Shown: positions 45,267 to 55,867 of the stretch, piece after piece
Position numbering within the stretch: the stretch's first letter is position 1
How the letters are laid out: every line of letters begins with the position of its first letter
Origin: Streptomyces globosus
GTDB lineage: Bacteria; Actinomycetota; Actinomycetes; Streptomycetales; Streptomycetaceae
Length of the DNA stretch: 64,000 nt
Assembly (NCBI RefSeq): GCF_003325375.1
Contig: NZ_CP030862.1
Location: 1,243,501-1,307,500 of the forward strand
Direction of reading: 5' to 3'
Program-made: the position numbers and the translations under genes
The notes under the pieces: model-generated
Told to the model about the DNA's origin: nothing
The model's input: the letters and a program-made list of their open reading frames with translations, nothing else
Databases searched by the model: none

Positions 45267-45479
45267 GTGGCGGACATCGAGAGCGCGCGGGCGACGTTCG
45301 GCAGGTTCGACGCGGACGGCGACGGCTTCGTGACGGCCGACGAGTTCCGTCAGGCCATGGCCCAGATGGGCGACCCGTTCGTGACGGGCCCGGTCGCGGA
45401 CGCCGTGATCGCCGCCCGGGACACCGACGCCGACGGCCTGATGAGCTTCGACGAGTTCTGGGCGTCCCTGAACAAGTGA
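45267..45479 (+). CDS. cabC: Small EF-hand calcium-binding protein
   Basis: 70 residues, cytoplasmic. Two EF-hand loops with ideal ligand spacing: DADGDGFVTADE (about 15-26) and DTDADGLMSFDE (about 52-63). Matches CabC-type proteins, which in S. coelicolor affect spore germination and aerial growth through calcium; the symbol rests on size, fold and remembered context. GTG at 45267 follows AAGGGGTGGA. Monocistronic, with a hairpin right after. Confidence 0.85.
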   Translation: MADIESARATFGRFDADGDGFVTADEFRQAMAQMGDPFVTGPVADAVIAARDTDADGLMSFDEFWASLNK

Positions 45480-45487
45480 GCCGTGCG

Positions 45488-45528
45488 CCGTGCCCCCGCC
45501 CGCCCGATCCGGGCAGGCGGGGGCACGG
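45488..45528. terminator. Bidirectional terminator hairpin
   Basis: CGTGCCCCCGCC (45489-45500) pairs perfectly with GGCGGGGGCACG (45516-45527), between the convergent EF-hand and PadR genes. Confidence 0.78.
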
Positions 45529-45542
45529 CCGCGTACAGCCCG

Positions 45543-46136
45543 TCAGGGCGCGCCCGCCCCGTCGGCGGGCCCCGCGGCATCCGGATCGCCGCCCGGGAGG
45601 TCCGCCATGCCGCCGACCTCCTCCAGGGCCTCCTCCAGCCAGCGCAGCCAGAACGTCTCCAGCCCGATGCCGCCGTGCAGCACGAGCCGGCGCAGCCGGT
45701 CCTCGTCGGAGTCCCGGCCGGGCGGGAAGTCCCGCTCCTCGATGGCCTCGTAGAGCGCCAGCTGCCGGCGGTGCAGCTCCAGGTGCCGCCGCAGCTCGGC
45801 CAGGAGACCGTCCGTCCCCACCACGGCCGCGGCGCGGACGCGCAGCAGCAGCGGGTCGCGGATGGCCTTCGGGTCCTGGCTCCCGCCCACCCAGCGCGCC
45901 AGCTCCCCGCTGCCGGCGGGCAGGACCTCGTACGCCTTCCGCTGCCCCCGCACGGGCCCGTCGCCCGGCAGCGCCCGGATGTACCCGGCCTCCTCCAGCC
46001 TGCCGAGCTCCCGGTAGATCTGCTGGTGCGTCGCCGACCAGAAGTACCCGATCGACCGGTCGAACCGGCGGGTCAGCTCCAGCCCCGACGAGGGCTTCTC
46101 CAGCAGGGCGGTGAGGATCGCGTGCGGCAGGGACAT
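45543..46136 (-). CDS. PadR-family transcriptional regulator
   Basis: 197 residues. N-terminal winged helix (about 1-80): SLPHAILTALLEKPSSGLELTRRFD, SATHQQIYRELGRLEEAGYI, then wing GQRKAYEVLPAG. C-terminal helical dimerisation arm typical of the Vir-like PadR group (about 90-175). Family role: repressor released by small ligands, often controlling transporters. ATG at 46136. It lies between cabC and cbiO but in its own short unit; its target is not evident. Confidence 0.9.
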   Translation of the reverse strand: MSLPHAILTALLEKPSSGLELTRRFDRSIGYFWSATHQQIYRELGRLEEAGYIRALPGDGPVRGQRKAYEVLPAGSGELARWVGGSQDPKAIRDPLLLRVRAAAVVGTDGLLAELRRHLELHRRQLALYEAIEERDFPPGRDSDEDRLRRLVLHGGIGLETFWLRWLEEALEEVGGMADLPGGDPDAAGPADGAGAP

Positions 46137-46208
46137 GCCGCCATCCTAGGGAGGCCGGACGGCGGGCAGCGGGGAGCGGCCGCCCGGCACCCCTCCGGCG
46201 GCGGGGAC

Positions 46209-47030
46209 TCAGTGCCAGGAGGCCAGCGCCTCCGGCGTCTTCGGGCCGAGGGCGTCCGCCGCCAGCCGGCCGCCGGAGCGCAGGAACGCCGCCACCGCCG
46301 GCGCCCAGGCCTGCCGCAGGCCCGCCCCCGCCAGCAGCTCCGGGTCCGACAGCAGCGCCGCCGCCGGACCGAAGCGGATCCCGTCCGGGGTCAGCACCGC
46401 GGCGTCGTCCGCCCAGCGCACCGCCAGGTCGACGTCGTGCGTCGCCATCACCACCGTCGTCCCCGCGGCGCGCAGCCCCGCCAGGGCGTCCAGCAGCCGC
46501 TCCTGCCCCTCCGGGTCCAGGCCGGCCGTCGGCTCGTCCAGGATCAGCACCCGCGGGGCCATCGCGACCGCCCCGGCGATCGCCGCCCGTTTGCGCTGCC
46601 CGTACGACAGCAGGTGCGTCGGCCGGTCCCGCAGCGCGGTGATGCCGAGTGCGGACAGCGCCTCCCCGACGCGTGCCCGCACCTCGGCGGCCGACAGGCC
46701 CAGGTTCATCGGGCCGAAGGAGACGTCCTGTTCGACGGAGGCCGCGAACAGCTGGTCGTCCGGGTCCTGGACGACCAGCTGGACCGCCTTGCGCAGGCGG
46801 GTCAGGCCCGCCCGGTCGTACGCCACCGGCGTCCCGTCCAGCAGGAGTTCCCCGGAGGCCGGCCGCAGCCCGCCGCTCAGCAGCCGCATCAGCGTGGTCT
46901 TGCCGCTGCCGTTGCGGCCCAGCAGGACCAGCGCCCGGCTCTCGGCGATGGAGAAGTCCACGCCGTCCAGCACCGCCGGGCCGTCCTCGTAGGCGTAGCC
47001 CGCTCCGGCCAGTTCCACCAACGGGTTCAC
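46209..47030 (-). CDS. cbiO: Energy-coupling cobalt transporter, ATPase subunit
   Basis: 273 residues. Walker A GRNGSGKTT (38-46), Q-loop VVQDPDDQLF, signature LLSYGQRKRAAIAG (LSYGQ rather than LSGGQ), Walker B VLILDEPTAGLDPEG, H-loop MATHDVDL. Family role: drives uptake of Co2+ through CbiMNQ for cobalamin synthesis. GTG at 47030 overlaps the cbiQ stop as GTGA. Last gene of cbiM-N-Q-O. Confidence 0.94.
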   Translation of the reverse strand: MNPLVELAGAGYAYEDGPAVLDGVDFSIAESRALVLLGRNGSGKTTLMRLLSGGLRPASGELLLDGTPVAYDRAGLTRLRKAVQLVVQDPDDQLFAASVEQDVSFGPMNLGLSAAEVRARVGEALSALGITALRDRPTHLLSYGQRKRAAIAGAVAMAPRVLILDEPTAGLDPEGQERLLDALAGLRAAGTTVVMATHDVDLAVRWADDAAVLTPDGIRFGPAAALLSDPELLAGAGLRQAWAPAVAAFLRSGGRLAADALGPKTPEALASWH

Positions 47031-47776
47031 GAGTACAGCCCCTCCAGGGTGTAGGTCAGCGCGACCAGGCCCGCGATGAGGGCCGCCGAGGCCGCGAGGA
47101 AGCGCCGGGACAGGGCGGCCTCGGGAACGAGCACGCGCAGCGCCCCGTCGTACCCGCGCCCGGCGAGGCCGGACTGGAGCCGCGCCGCCCGGTCGAAGGC
47201 CCGGACGAACGAGGTCGCTGCGAGCCCGGCCAGCGACCGCCACACCGCGGCCCGGTCCGCGTGCCCCAGCCGGGCCGCCTGGGCCCGCCGGACCTGCGCC
47301 AGCGAGTCCAGCAGCAGGAACCCGATGCGGTACATCACGAGCGCCACGTCCACCACGGGCGCCGGCACCCCGGCCCGGACCAGCCGGGGCAGCACGTCCG
47401 AGACGGGGGTGGTGAACGCGAACAGCAGGACGCCCAGGGACGCGGCGGACGTGCGCAGCAGCAGTTCGCCCGCGTGCCGCGGCCCGTCCGGTGCGAGCGA
47501 CACGGGCCCGGCCGCGCCGCCGACCGCGAAGAGCAGCGGCAGCGCACCGGTGAAGCAGAAGCCCAGCGGGATCCGGAAGGCCCGCCACAGCTGCCGCCCG
47601 GCGACGCCCGCCGGCCCGAGCAGGACGGCGAGGGTCGCCGCGGCGACCAGGGGCCCGCCGGGCCAGGGCGGAAGGCACACGGCCGTGACCGTCAGCCCGA
47701 GCCCCAGCAGGGCCTTCTCCAGGGGGTGCCGGCCGCGCCAGCGGCTGCCGTGCGCAGCCACGTCGATCGGCAGCAC
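47027..47776 (-). CDS. cbiQ: Energy-coupling cobalt transporter, transmembrane T component
   Basis: 249 residues, GTG start; about five hydrophobic helices. The two Ala-Arg-Gly-type coupling motifs of T components appear in cytoplasmic loops near RRAQAARLGH (about 165) and SGLAGRGYDG (about 207). It links the CbiO ATPase to CbiMN. Overlaps cbiO by GTGA; starts 3 bases after the cbiN stop. Confidence 0.93.
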   Translation of the reverse strand: MLPIDVAAHGSRWRGRHPLEKALLGLGLTVTAVCLPPWPGGPLVAAATLAVLLGPAGVAGRQLWRAFRIPLGFCFTGALPLLFAVGGAAGPVSLAPDGPRHAGELLLRTSAASLGVLLFAFTTPVSDVLPRLVRAGVPAPVVDVALVMYRIGFLLLDSLAQVRRAQAARLGHADRAAVWRSLAGLAATSFVRAFDRAARLQSGLAGRGYDGALRVLVPEAALSRRFLAASAALIAGLVALTYTLEGLYS

Positions 47777-47779
47777 CGG

Positions 47780-48136
47780 CTAGCCCTCCGCGCGCGTGTC
47801 GCCCGGGGTGCCCGATCCGATGGCCGCCGCGGCCGCGGCGCCCTGGCGGCGGCCCCTGCGCACCCCGAAGTAGTAGGCGAGGACGCCCGCGCCGAGGGCC
47901 GCCTGGAGGGCGAACAGGGCCGACTCGACCTCGCCGGACGGCGGCTCGTACAGCGGGGTGAACCACGGCTCGTAGTCGGGCCTGAGCTCGGTGATCGCCG
48001 CTTCGGCCTGGGCGTCGGCGCCGGCGAACGGCTCCTCCCTGCCCTCGCCGAGGCCCAGCGCGAGGGGGAGCACCGCGAGGGCGGCGACCACGAGCAGCAG
48101 CAGGGTGTTGATCTTCGCGTTCCGGCTCATGCCCAT
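47780..48136 (-). CDS. cbiN: Cobalt transport protein, auxiliary substrate subunit
   Basis: 118 residues, two membrane helices (about 9-29 and 80-98) around an acidic extracytoplasmic loop, ITELRPDYEPWFTPLYEPPSGEVESALF, the CbiN hallmark. Family role: loads metal into CbiM. ATG at 48136 shares one base with the cbiM stop (TGATG) and has AAGG 7 bases upstream; an in-frame GTG at 48139 and ATG at 48130 are alternatives. Confidence 0.92.
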   Translation of the reverse strand: MGMSRNAKINTLLLLVVAALAVLPLALGLGEGREEPFAGADAQAEAAITELRPDYEPWFTPLYEPPSGEVESALFALQAALGAGVLAYYFGVRRGRRQGAAAAAAIGSGTPGDTRAEG

Positions 48137-48828
48137 CACGCCGCCGCCTTCCGGTCGGAGCGGCCGGCGAGCTTGGCGACGCCCAGCCGGACCAGGTCGG
48201 ACTTGCTGGACTGCATCAGCAGCCGCATCACCAGGACCGTCAGCAGGCCTTCGCTGACCGCCAGCGGGATCTGGGTGACGGCGAAGATGCCGCCGAACTT
48301 CGCGAGGGCGCCGGCGACGCCGCTGCCCGGGTCGGGGAAGGCGAGCGCCAGCTGCACGGAGGTGACGCAGTAGGTGACCAGGTCCGCGGTGAAGGCGCCG
48401 AAGAACACGGACACCATCAGCGGGGCGCCGGACCGCCGCAGCAGCAGGTAGACCCCGAAGCCCGCCCACGGGCCGGCGATCGCCATTGAGAAGACGTTGG
48501 CGCCGAGGGTGGTCAGGCCGCCGTGCGCGAGCAGCAGCGCCTGGAAGAGCAGGGTGATCGTGCCGAGCACCGCCATGATCGGCGGCCGGAACAGGATCGC
48601 CCCGAGCCCGGTCCCCGTCGGGTGCGAGCAACTGCCCGTCACAGAGGGGATCTTCAGGGCGGAAAGGACGAAGGTGAAGGCTCCGGACGCGCCCAGGAGC
48701 AGGGTGCTCTCCGGGTTCTCCTTCACCTCGCGGGTGAGTGCGCGGACGCCGTGGACGACGAAGGGAGCGGACGCGGCGCCCCAGGCGGCCGCGTGCAGCG
48801 GGGGCAGAAACCCCTCGGCTATGTGCAT
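48136..48828 (-). CDS. cbiM: Energy-coupling cobalt transporter, substrate-binding S component
   Basis: 230 residues, ATG at 48828 giving [10 protein letters not shown]. The N-terminal Met-His and the later [14 protein letters not shown] loop provide the metal ligands in this family. About six to seven membrane helices. Family role: Co2+ binding and translocation for B12 synthesis. First gene of cbiMNQO, downstream of a cobalamin riboswitch; a GGAG/CTCC mini-hairpin covers the likely ribosome site just before the ATG. Confidence 0.95.
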   Translation of the reverse strand: MHIAEGFLPPLHAAAWGAASAPFVVHGVRALTREVKENPESTLLLGASGAFTFVLSALKIPSVTGSCSHPTGTGLGAILFRPPIMAVLGTITLLFQALLLAHGGLTTLGANVFSMAIAGPWAGFGVYLLLRRSGAPLMVSVFFGAFTADLVTYCVTSVQLALAFPDPGSGVAGALAKFGGIFAVTQIPLAVSEGLLTVLVMRLLMQSSKSDLVRLGVAKLAGRSDRKAAA

Positions 48829-48871
48829 GTGTGGGGAGACCTCTCCAGCACCTCGTGGATGGACAGCACGC

Positions 48872-49036
48872 CCCGGCCGGTCTCCTGGCTCACGGGTCAT
48901 GCCGCCCTGGCTCCGCCTTCCCGGGCGGTGCGGATCACCCCGCGCCGCCCAGTGGCTTCCCGCAGGAGTGGAGCCGGACTTCCCGTTCACAGTGGCGAGG
49001 GCCGCACCGGTCTTCCACCGGTTTCCCGAACACCAA
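48872..49036 (-). ncRNA. Cobalamin riboswitch controlling cbiMNQO
   Basis: On the minus strand the leader shows, in order, GGTGTTCGGGAAACCGGTGG, ACCGGTGCGGCCCTCGCCACTGT, a GGGAAGTC arm, GCCACTGG, GGGAAGGC and the B12 box GAGCCAGGAGACCGGCC (48875-48891), which fits the consensus at every position. The box is about 47 bases before the cbiM ATG. Binding of adenosylcobalamin should shut off cobalt uptake, probably by hiding the ribosome site. Confidence 0.93.
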
Positions 49037-49348
49037 GGCCCGCTGACCCTAATGGCCCGCACGGACCCGGAACAAGCCGGTGTGGGCGAGCGCACGCCCG
49101 AGCCGGATTCCGCTTCCGGGCCGTCCGGCGGCGTACGCGCTCTCCGGGCGCAGCCGGAGCCGCCGTTCCGCCGCGTGTTTCCGCCCTTGCGGCGCCCGTT
49201 CGGTCCCCCGGAGAGCCCCCGGCGCACGGCCCGGCGTGATTCCGCCGCCGTGCTCCCACCGGCGTGCGCCGGAGCCGCGGAACGGGCCCGCCCCCCGGAC
49301 GGGTGCCGTCCGCTGGCGGGGCCGGCGGGGGCCGCGCAGGGTGGAGCC

Positions 49349-50080
49349 GTGGCCGCCGAACCCGACACCGCGAACCCGTACGACTACTCCGACCTCACCG
49401 CCCTCTTCGTCAACTGCACGCTCAAGCGCTCGCCGGAGACCAGCAACACCGAGGGCCTCATCGACCGCAGCCGCGCCGTCATGGAGTCGGCCGGCGCCCG
49501 CACCTCGGTCGTCCGCGCCGTCGACCACGACATCGCCACCGGCGTCTGGCCGGACATGACCGAGCACGGCTGGGAGACGGACCAGTGGCCCGTCTTGTAC
49601 AGCCGGGTCATGGACGCGGACATCCTGGTCCTGTGCGGGCCGATCTGGCTCGGCGACAACAGCTCCGTCATGAAGCAGGTGATCGAGCGCCTCTACGCCT
49701 GCTCCTCCCTGCTGAACGAGCACGGCCAGTACGCCTACTACGGCCGGGTCGGCGGGGCGCTCGTCACCGGCAACGAGGACGGCGTCAAGCACTGCGCGAT
49801 GAACATCCTGTACAGCCTCCAGCACCTTGGCTACGCGATCCCGCCGCAGGCCGACGCCGGCTGGATCGGCGAGGCCGGGCCCGGCCCCTCCTACCTGGAC
49901 CCGGGATCGGGCGGCCCCGAGAACGACTTCACCAACCGCAACACCGCCTTCATGTCGTGGAACCTCATGCACCTCGCGGCGCTGCTCAAGCGCTCCGGCG
50001 GCATCCCGGCCCACGGCAACCAGCGCTCGCTGTGGGACGCCGGCTGCCGCTTCGACTTCCCCAACCCGGAACACCGCTGA
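49349..50080 (+). CDS. NAD(P)H-dependent FMN reductase / flavodoxin-like protein
   Basis: 243 residues, GTG at 49349 after GGTGGAG. Flavodoxin fold: [21 protein letters not shown] (FMN phosphate loop, about 19-39), [25 protein letters not shown] (about 91-115), [15 protein letters not shown] (about 135-149). Family role: FMN-dependent two-electron reduction of quinones, azo or nitro compounds, or multimeric flavodoxin. Divergent from the cobalt operon; no partner gene beside it. Substrate unknown. Confidence 0.87.
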   Translation: MAAEPDTANPYDYSDLTALFVNCTLKRSPETSNTEGLIDRSRAVMESAGARTSVVRAVDHDIATGVWPDMTEHGWETDQWPVLYSRVMDADILVLCGPIWLGDNSSVMKQVIERLYACSSLLNEHGQYAYYGRVGGALVTGNEDGVKHCAMNILYSLQHLGYAIPPQADAGWIGEAGPGPSYLDPGSGGPENDFTNRNTAFMSWNLMHLAALLKRSGGIPAHGNQRSLWDAGCRFDFPNPEHR

Positions 50081-50102
50081 CGGGCGGCCCGGCCGGTGCC
50101 GG

Positions 50103-50624
50103 TCAGCCGCAGCACACGTTCCGGTGCGCGATGTCGACCACGAACCGGTCGGGCGAGCGGAGCGTGAACGCCTTGTACGAGGGCCTGCTGTCGAAGGCGG
50201 CGCCGAAGGTGACGTACCCCTCGAAGTCGCCGGTCATGGCGAGGCCCTTGAGCGCGGGCAGGTTCGTCCGGACCAGCTTGGGCCCGCGGTAGGTGCCCTC
50301 GCCGGAGCGCAGGTGCGCCGCGGCGGGGTGCAGCCGGATCTGGAGGAAGTGCTTCCCGGCCAGCGGGACGGGCGCCCCGGAGCCGTCCTGGTGGAGCGCG
50401 GGGACGCGGGTGACGTCCGCGTCGGGCACGTACCCCTTCAGGTCGATGACGATCCGGTCATACGCGCAGTGCCCGGCCCAGCGGGCGCCCACGACGAGCG
50501 GGGTGGCCGGGGCCCGGCCGGAGGGGGCCGCGGCCGTGGAGGCCGGTGCGGCGAGGGCGAGGGCGGCGGTGAGCAGGACTCCGGTGGCCAGGGCCGCGGT
50601 CCGCCGGCGGCGCAGGTGGTTCAT
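50103..50624 (-). CDS. Secreted AMIN-like domain protein
   Basis: 173 residues, ATG at 50624 after AGGGGGG. Signal peptide about 1-33. The mature part, beta-rich (HCAYDRIVIDLKGYVPD, AGKHFLQIRLHPAAAH, DFEGYVTFGAAFDSR, SPDRFVVDIAH), matches the AMIN-like domain seen in many short actinobacterial exported proteins. Two Cys pairs are possible (GHCAY, NVCCG at the C-terminus). Family role unproven; AMIN domains bind peptidoglycan in other proteins. Monocistronic. Confidence 0.85.
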   Translation of the reverse strand: MNHLRRRRTAALATGVLLTAALALAAPASTAAAPSGRAPATPLVVGARWAGHCAYDRIVIDLKGYVPDADVTRVPALHQDGSGAPVPLAGKHFLQIRLHPAAAHLRSGEGTYRGPKLVRTNLPALKGLAMTGDFEGYVTFGAAFDSRPSYKAFTLRSPDRFVVDIAHRNVCCG

Positions 50625-50706
50625 GGCGTCCCCCCTGTTCTTTCGAGAGACGGGGACAGGTTGTCGCTCCTGAAGACACGCCGTGCATGCCCATGGTTGC
50701 AGCAAA

Positions 50707-50761
50707 ACGCAAAAAAATCGGGCAGAAGGGGTGAACCTGGTGGGGTCCGCCCCTTCTGCCC
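50707..50761 (-). terminator. Classical rho-independent terminator after sdaA
   Basis: A 12-bp perfect stem (GGGCAGAAGGGG, 50720-50731, with 50750-50761) is followed on the minus strand by CGATTTTTTTGCG. This true T-tract is rare in this window. Confidence 0.92.
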
Positions 50762-50788
50762 GCGTCCGCCCGGCTCAGCCGGCCGGTG

Positions 50789-52171
<1,383 letters not shown>

Positions 52172-52265
52172 GGTGGCGGACTCCAGGGTCACCCCCGCGG
52201 TGGCGGGGAGCGAACCGCCGCGTCGCTCTCGCAGCGGGGGCGAGGCGGCCGGCGGAGGGGGCGGA

Positions 52266-52288
52266 CTTTGCAGGGATTGCGGGCAAAG
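52266..52288. promoter_or_regulatory. Inverted repeat upstream of sdaA
   Basis: CTTTGC-11-GCAAAG, about 95 bases before the sdaA start in an otherwise unstructured 240-base gap. Candidate operator; regulator unknown. Confidence 0.4.
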
Positions 52289-52413
52289 ATCGCCTCGTGG
52301 GCGCCCTTGCCCGGTTAATCAGCGTACGTCAGGTCGTGAGGGGGCCGGTGACGCCGGCCTGTACGGCGGCTTGCGGGCCGGTGGCGCGCCGCGCCGCCGG
52401 CCCCGGCCATGGG

Positions 52414-52450
52414 AAAGGCCCGGCCCTGTGGGACACAAGGCCGGGCCTTT
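52414..52450 (-). terminator. Terminator after glyA
   Basis: AAAGGCCCGGCC (52414-52425) pairs over 12 bp with GGCCGGGCCTTT (52439-52450), 12 bases past the glyA stop. On the minus strand it ends in TTT. Confidence 0.82.
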
Positions 52451-52462
52451 GGAGCCGCGGCC

Positions 52463-53719
52463 TTACAGCGACGGGTACAGCGGGTGCTTCGCGGCGAGCG
52501 CCGAGACGCGCGCCTTGAGGGCCTCGCCGTCGTAGGACGGCTTCAGGGCCTCGGCGATGACGTCGGCGACCTCGGTGAAGTCCTCGGCGCCGAAACCGCG
52601 GGTGGCCAGGGCCGGCGTGCCGATCCGCAGGCCCGAGGTGACCATCGGGGGCCGCGGGTCGTTCGGGATGGCGTTGCGGTTGACGGTGATGCCGATCTCG
52701 TGGAGGCGGTCCTCGGCCTGCTGGCCGTCCAGCTCCGAGTTGCGCAGGTCCACCAGGACCAGGTGCACGTCGGTGCCGCCGGAGAGGACGTCCACGCCGA
52801 CGGCCTTGACGTCGTCCTGCACCAGGCGCTCGGCGATGATCTTCGCGCCGGCCAGGGTGCGCTCCTGGCGCTCCTTGAACTCGGGCGAGGCCGCCACCTT
52901 GAAGGAGACCGCCTTGGCGGCGATCACGTGCTCCAGCGGGCCGCCCTGCTGGCCGGGGAAGACCGCGGAGTTGATCTTCTTGGCCAGTTCCTGCGTCGAC
53001 AGGATGACACCGCCGCGCGGACCGCCGAGGGTCTTGTGCGTGGTGGTGGTGACGACGTGGGCGTGCGGCACCGGGTTCGGGTGCAGGCCCGCGGCGACCA
53101 GGCCGGCGAAGTGCGCCATGTCGACCATCAGGTACGCGCCGACCTCGTCCGCGATGCGGCGGAAGGCGGCGAAGTCCAGCTGGCGCGGGTACGCGGACCA
53201 GCCGGCGACGATCAGCTGCGGCTTGGACTCCTTGGCGAGGCGCTCGACCTCGGCCATGTCGACCTGGCCGTCCTCGCCGACGTGGTACGGGACCACGTTG
53301 TAGAGCTTGCCGGAGAAGTTGATCTTCATGCCGTGGGTCAGGTGACCGCCGTGGGCCAGGTTCAGGCCCATGATCGTGTCGCCCGGCTTCAGCAGCGCGA
53401 ACATCGCGGCGGCGTTGGCCTGCGCACCGGAGTGCGGCTGGACGTTCGCGGCCTCGGCGCCGAAGAGCGCCTTGATCCGGTCGATGGCGATCTGCTCGAC
53501 GACGTCGACGTGCTCGCAGCCGCCGTAGTAGCGGCGGCCCGGGTAGCCCTCGGCGTACTTGTTGGTCAGGACCGAGCCCTGGGCCTCCATGACGGCGACC
53601 GGAGCGAAGTTCTCCGACGCGATCATCTCCAGGGTGGACTGCTGGCGTGCGAGCTCGGCGTCGACGGCGGCGGCGACGTCGGGGTCGAGCTCGTGGAGCG
53701 GGGTGTTCAGAACGGACAT
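52463..53719 (-). CDS. glyA: Serine hydroxymethyltransferase
   Basis: Family role: PLP enzyme converting serine and tetrahydrofolate to glycine and methylene-tetrahydrofolate. 418 residues. [56 protein letters not shown], and the PLP lysine in [17 protein letters not shown] at 53719 after AGGGAC; the upstream in-frame extension is spurious. Starts 14 bases after gcvH, in one transcript with the glycine-cleavage genes, so glycine from or for cleavage is interconverted with serine. Confidence 0.97.
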   Translation of the reverse strand: MSVLNTPLHELDPDVAAAVDAELARQQSTLEMIASENFAPVAVMEAQGSVLTNKYAEGYPGRRYYGGCEHVDVVEQIAIDRIKALFGAEAANVQPHSGAQANAAAMFALLKPGDTIMGLNLAHGGHLTHGMKINFSGKLYNVVPYHVGEDGQVDMAEVERLAKESKPQLIVAGWSAYPRQLDFAAFRRIADEVGAYLMVDMAHFAGLVAAGLHPNPVPHAHVVTTTTHKTLGGPRGGVILSTQELAKKINSAVFPGQQGGPLEHVIAAKAVSFKVAASPEFKERQERTLAGAKIIAERLVQDDVKAVGVDVLSGGTDVHLVLVDLRNSELDGQQAEDRLHEIGITVNRNAIPNDPRPPMVTSGLRIGTPALATRGFGAEDFTEVADVIAEALKPSYDGEALKARVSALAAKHPLYPSL

Positions 53720-53733
53720 CTTCGGTCCCTGGT

Positions 53734-54117
53734 TCAGTTGCCGGAAAGGGTGAGCTGCTCGTACTCGGCGGCGGAGAGCAGGTCCTCCGGCTCCTCCGAC
53801 ACGCGCACCTTGAAGAGCCACCCGCCCTCGAAGGGGGCGCTGTTGACGAGCGACGGGTCGTCCACGACGTCCTGGTTGGCCTCGACGACCTCGCCCGTGA
53901 CGGGGGAGTACAGGTCGCTGACCGACTTGGTCGACTCCAGCTCGCCGCAGGTCTCGCCCGCGGTCACGGTGTCGCCGACGGCGGGGAGCTGGGCGTAGAC
54001 GACGTCACCGAGCGCGTTGGCCGCGAACGCGGTGATGCCGACCGTCGCGACGCCGTCCTCGGCGGCCGACAGCCACTCGTGCTCCTTGCTGTAACGCAGC
54101 TGCTGGGGGTTGCTCAT
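53734..54117 (-). CDS. gcvH: Glycine cleavage system H protein
   Basis: 127 residues. Family role: lipoyl carrier shuttling the aminomethyl group between P, T and L proteins. Lipoyl lysine Lys64 in [22 protein letters not shown] near the start is typical. ATG at 54117 after AGGAGAA. Between gcvT and glyA under the glycine riboswitch; the P protein (gcvP) is not in this window. Confidence 0.97.
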   Translation of the reverse strand: MSNPQQLRYSKEHEWLSAAEDGVATVGITAFAANALGDVVYAQLPAVGDTVTAGETCGELESTKSVSDLYSPVTGEVVEANQDVVDDPSLVNSAPFEGGWLFKVRVSEEPEDLLSAAEYEQLTLSGN

Positions 54118-54222
54118 GGCCTGATTCTCCTGGATGCGGGGGAGTGCGGACGAACGGTTGTCTTGCCTGTCGAGACTCGGCCCGGCAGGCGGGAGCGTGC
54201 GGGCGTGCCGACGCGTCGGGGT

Positions 54223-55338
54223 CTACTTCTGCCGCTTGTAGAAGGGCAGGGCGACGACCTCGTACGGCTCATGGGTACCGCGGATGTCCACGCCGACGCC
54301 GGAGGCGCCCGGCTCGGCGTGTGCCGCGTCGACGTACGCCATGGCGATCGGCTTGCCGAGAGTCGGGGACGGGGCGCCGGAGGTGACCTCGCCGACCACC
54401 TGGCCGCCGGCCACGACGGGGAACCCGGCGCGCGGGACCCGGCGGCCCTCGGCGACCAGGCCGACCAGCTTGCGCGGCGGGTTCGAGGCGGAGCGCTCGG
54501 CAGCGGCCTCCAGGGCGGCGCGGCCCACGAAGTCGCCCTCCTTCTCGAACTTCACGACCCGGCCCAGGCCCGCGTCGAACGGGGTCAGGGAGGTGGTCAG
54601 CTCGTGCCCGTACAGCGGCATGCCCGCCTCCAGGCGCAGCGTGTCGCGGCAGGACAGGCCGCACGGCACCAGGCCGCGGCCCTCGCCGGCCTTGCTCAGC
54701 GCCTGCCACAGCTCCACGGCGTGCGCGGGGGAGACGAAGAGCTCGAAGCCGTCCTCGCCGGTGTAGCCGGTGCGGGCGATCAGCGCGGGGACGCCCGCGA
54801 CCGTGCCCGGCAGGCCGGCGTAGTACTTCAGGCCGTCCAGGTCGGCGTCCGTCAGCGAGGCCAGGATGGCGGGCGACTCCGGCCCCTGCACCGCGATCAG
54901 CGCGTACGCGTCGCGGTCGTCGCGGACCTCGGTGTCGAAGCCGGCCGCGCGCTCGGTGAGGGCGTCCAGGACGACCTGGGCGTTCGAGGCGTTGGCGACG
55001 ACCATGTACTCGGTCTCGCCGAGGCGGTAGACGATCAGGTCGTCGAGGATCCCGCCGTCCTCCCGGCAGATGTGCGTGTAGCGGGCGCGGCCGACGCCGA
55101 CGGTGGAGATGTTGCCCACCAGGGCGTAGTCGAGGGCCTTGACGGCCTCCGGCCCGGTCAGGGTGATCTCGCCCATGTGGGAGAGGTCGAACAGGCCGGC
55201 CTTCGTGCGCACGGCGTTGTGCTCGTCGCGCTCGCTGCCGTACCGCAGGGGCATGTCCCAGCCGGCGAAGTCGGTCATGGTCGCACCGAGCGAGCGGTGC
55301 AGCGCATCGAGCGCGGTCAGGCGGGGGGCATTGCTCAT
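54223..55338 (-). CDS. gcvT: Glycine cleavage system T protein (aminomethyltransferase)
   Basis: Family role: moves the methylene group from lipoyl-H protein to tetrahydrofolate, releasing ammonia. 371 residues. FAGWDMPLRYGS, LFDLSHMGEI, GQPSLEAG-type folate site seen as RDTLRLEAGMPLYGHEL, and TGYTGEDGFE. ATG at 55338 with GGGAG upstream; the frame continues upstream only because it reads through the riboswitch. First gene after the tandem glycine riboswitch. Confidence 0.96.
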   Translation of the reverse strand: MSNAPRLTALDALHRSLGATMTDFAGWDMPLRYGSERDEHNAVRTKAGLFDLSHMGEITLTGPEAVKALDYALVGNISTVGVGRARYTHICREDGGILDDLIVYRLGETEYMVVANASNAQVVLDALTERAAGFDTEVRDDRDAYALIAVQGPESPAILASLTDADLDGLKYYAGLPGTVAGVPALIARTGYTGEDGFELFVSPAHAVELWQALSKAGEGRGLVPCGLSCRDTLRLEAGMPLYGHELTTSLTPFDAGLGRVVKFEKEGDFVGRAALEAAAERSASNPPRKLVGLVAEGRRVPRAGFPVVAGGQVVGEVTSGAPSPTLGKPIAMAYVDAAHAEPGASGVGVDIRGTHEPYEVVALPFYKRQK

Positions 55339-55380
55339 GGGTGTGGCTCCCGGGTCCCAGGGCATGACATGACGAGGACG

Positions 55381-55620
55381 TTCCTCCCCATCTGTCATCG
55401 GAACCTGAGAGGTTCGCCGAGAGTTCCCGGGAGCGGGATCACCGACTTGCACCTTGGGTGGAGCACCCCCCGGCTCCGTCGCGGGGGACGGGCGGGGCGC
55501 GGCTCGCTTTTCAGATCTGCCTCATCCACGCGGTACGGGGCCTGAGAGATTCAAGGGAGGTACTTGCTCCTTCGGCGCCCGGGCGCGGCCTCGCGGCCTG
55601 CCGGGACTCTCCCGCGCGGA
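55381..55620 (-). ncRNA. Tandem glycine riboswitch upstream of gcvT
   Basis: Read on the minus strand. Aptamer 1 (about 55515-55620) has GGGAGAGTCCCGG, GCGCCGAAGGAGCAAGTA, and AATCTCTCAGGCCCC. Aptamer 2 (about 55381-55490) has CCACCCAAGGTGCAAGTC, then CGAACCTCTCAGGTTCC and GACAGATGGGGAGGA. These are the conserved core strings of glycine aptamers in the right order twice, 40-odd bases before the gcvT ATG. Glycine binding should turn on gcvT-gcvH-glyA. Confidence 0.92.
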
Positions 55621-55867
55621 TTCAAGCGGCCGGTATGCAGTTGGTCCAGATGGCGCACATCATTGCACGAGGTGCCGGAGAACGGGTGCGCGGGCCCGAA
55701 AGACCGTTCCATCCGCCAAAGGCCGGAGGGGCGGGGCGGGGCGGGGGCCGGCGCGGGCGGGCGTCCGCCGGGCGGACGCGCCGACGCAAACCCGGGACGC
55801 CGTATTACCGTCCCTTTACATTGGGTGGGAATGGGTCCCGGTGACCCGTGCGGGGGAGGCGATCGGT

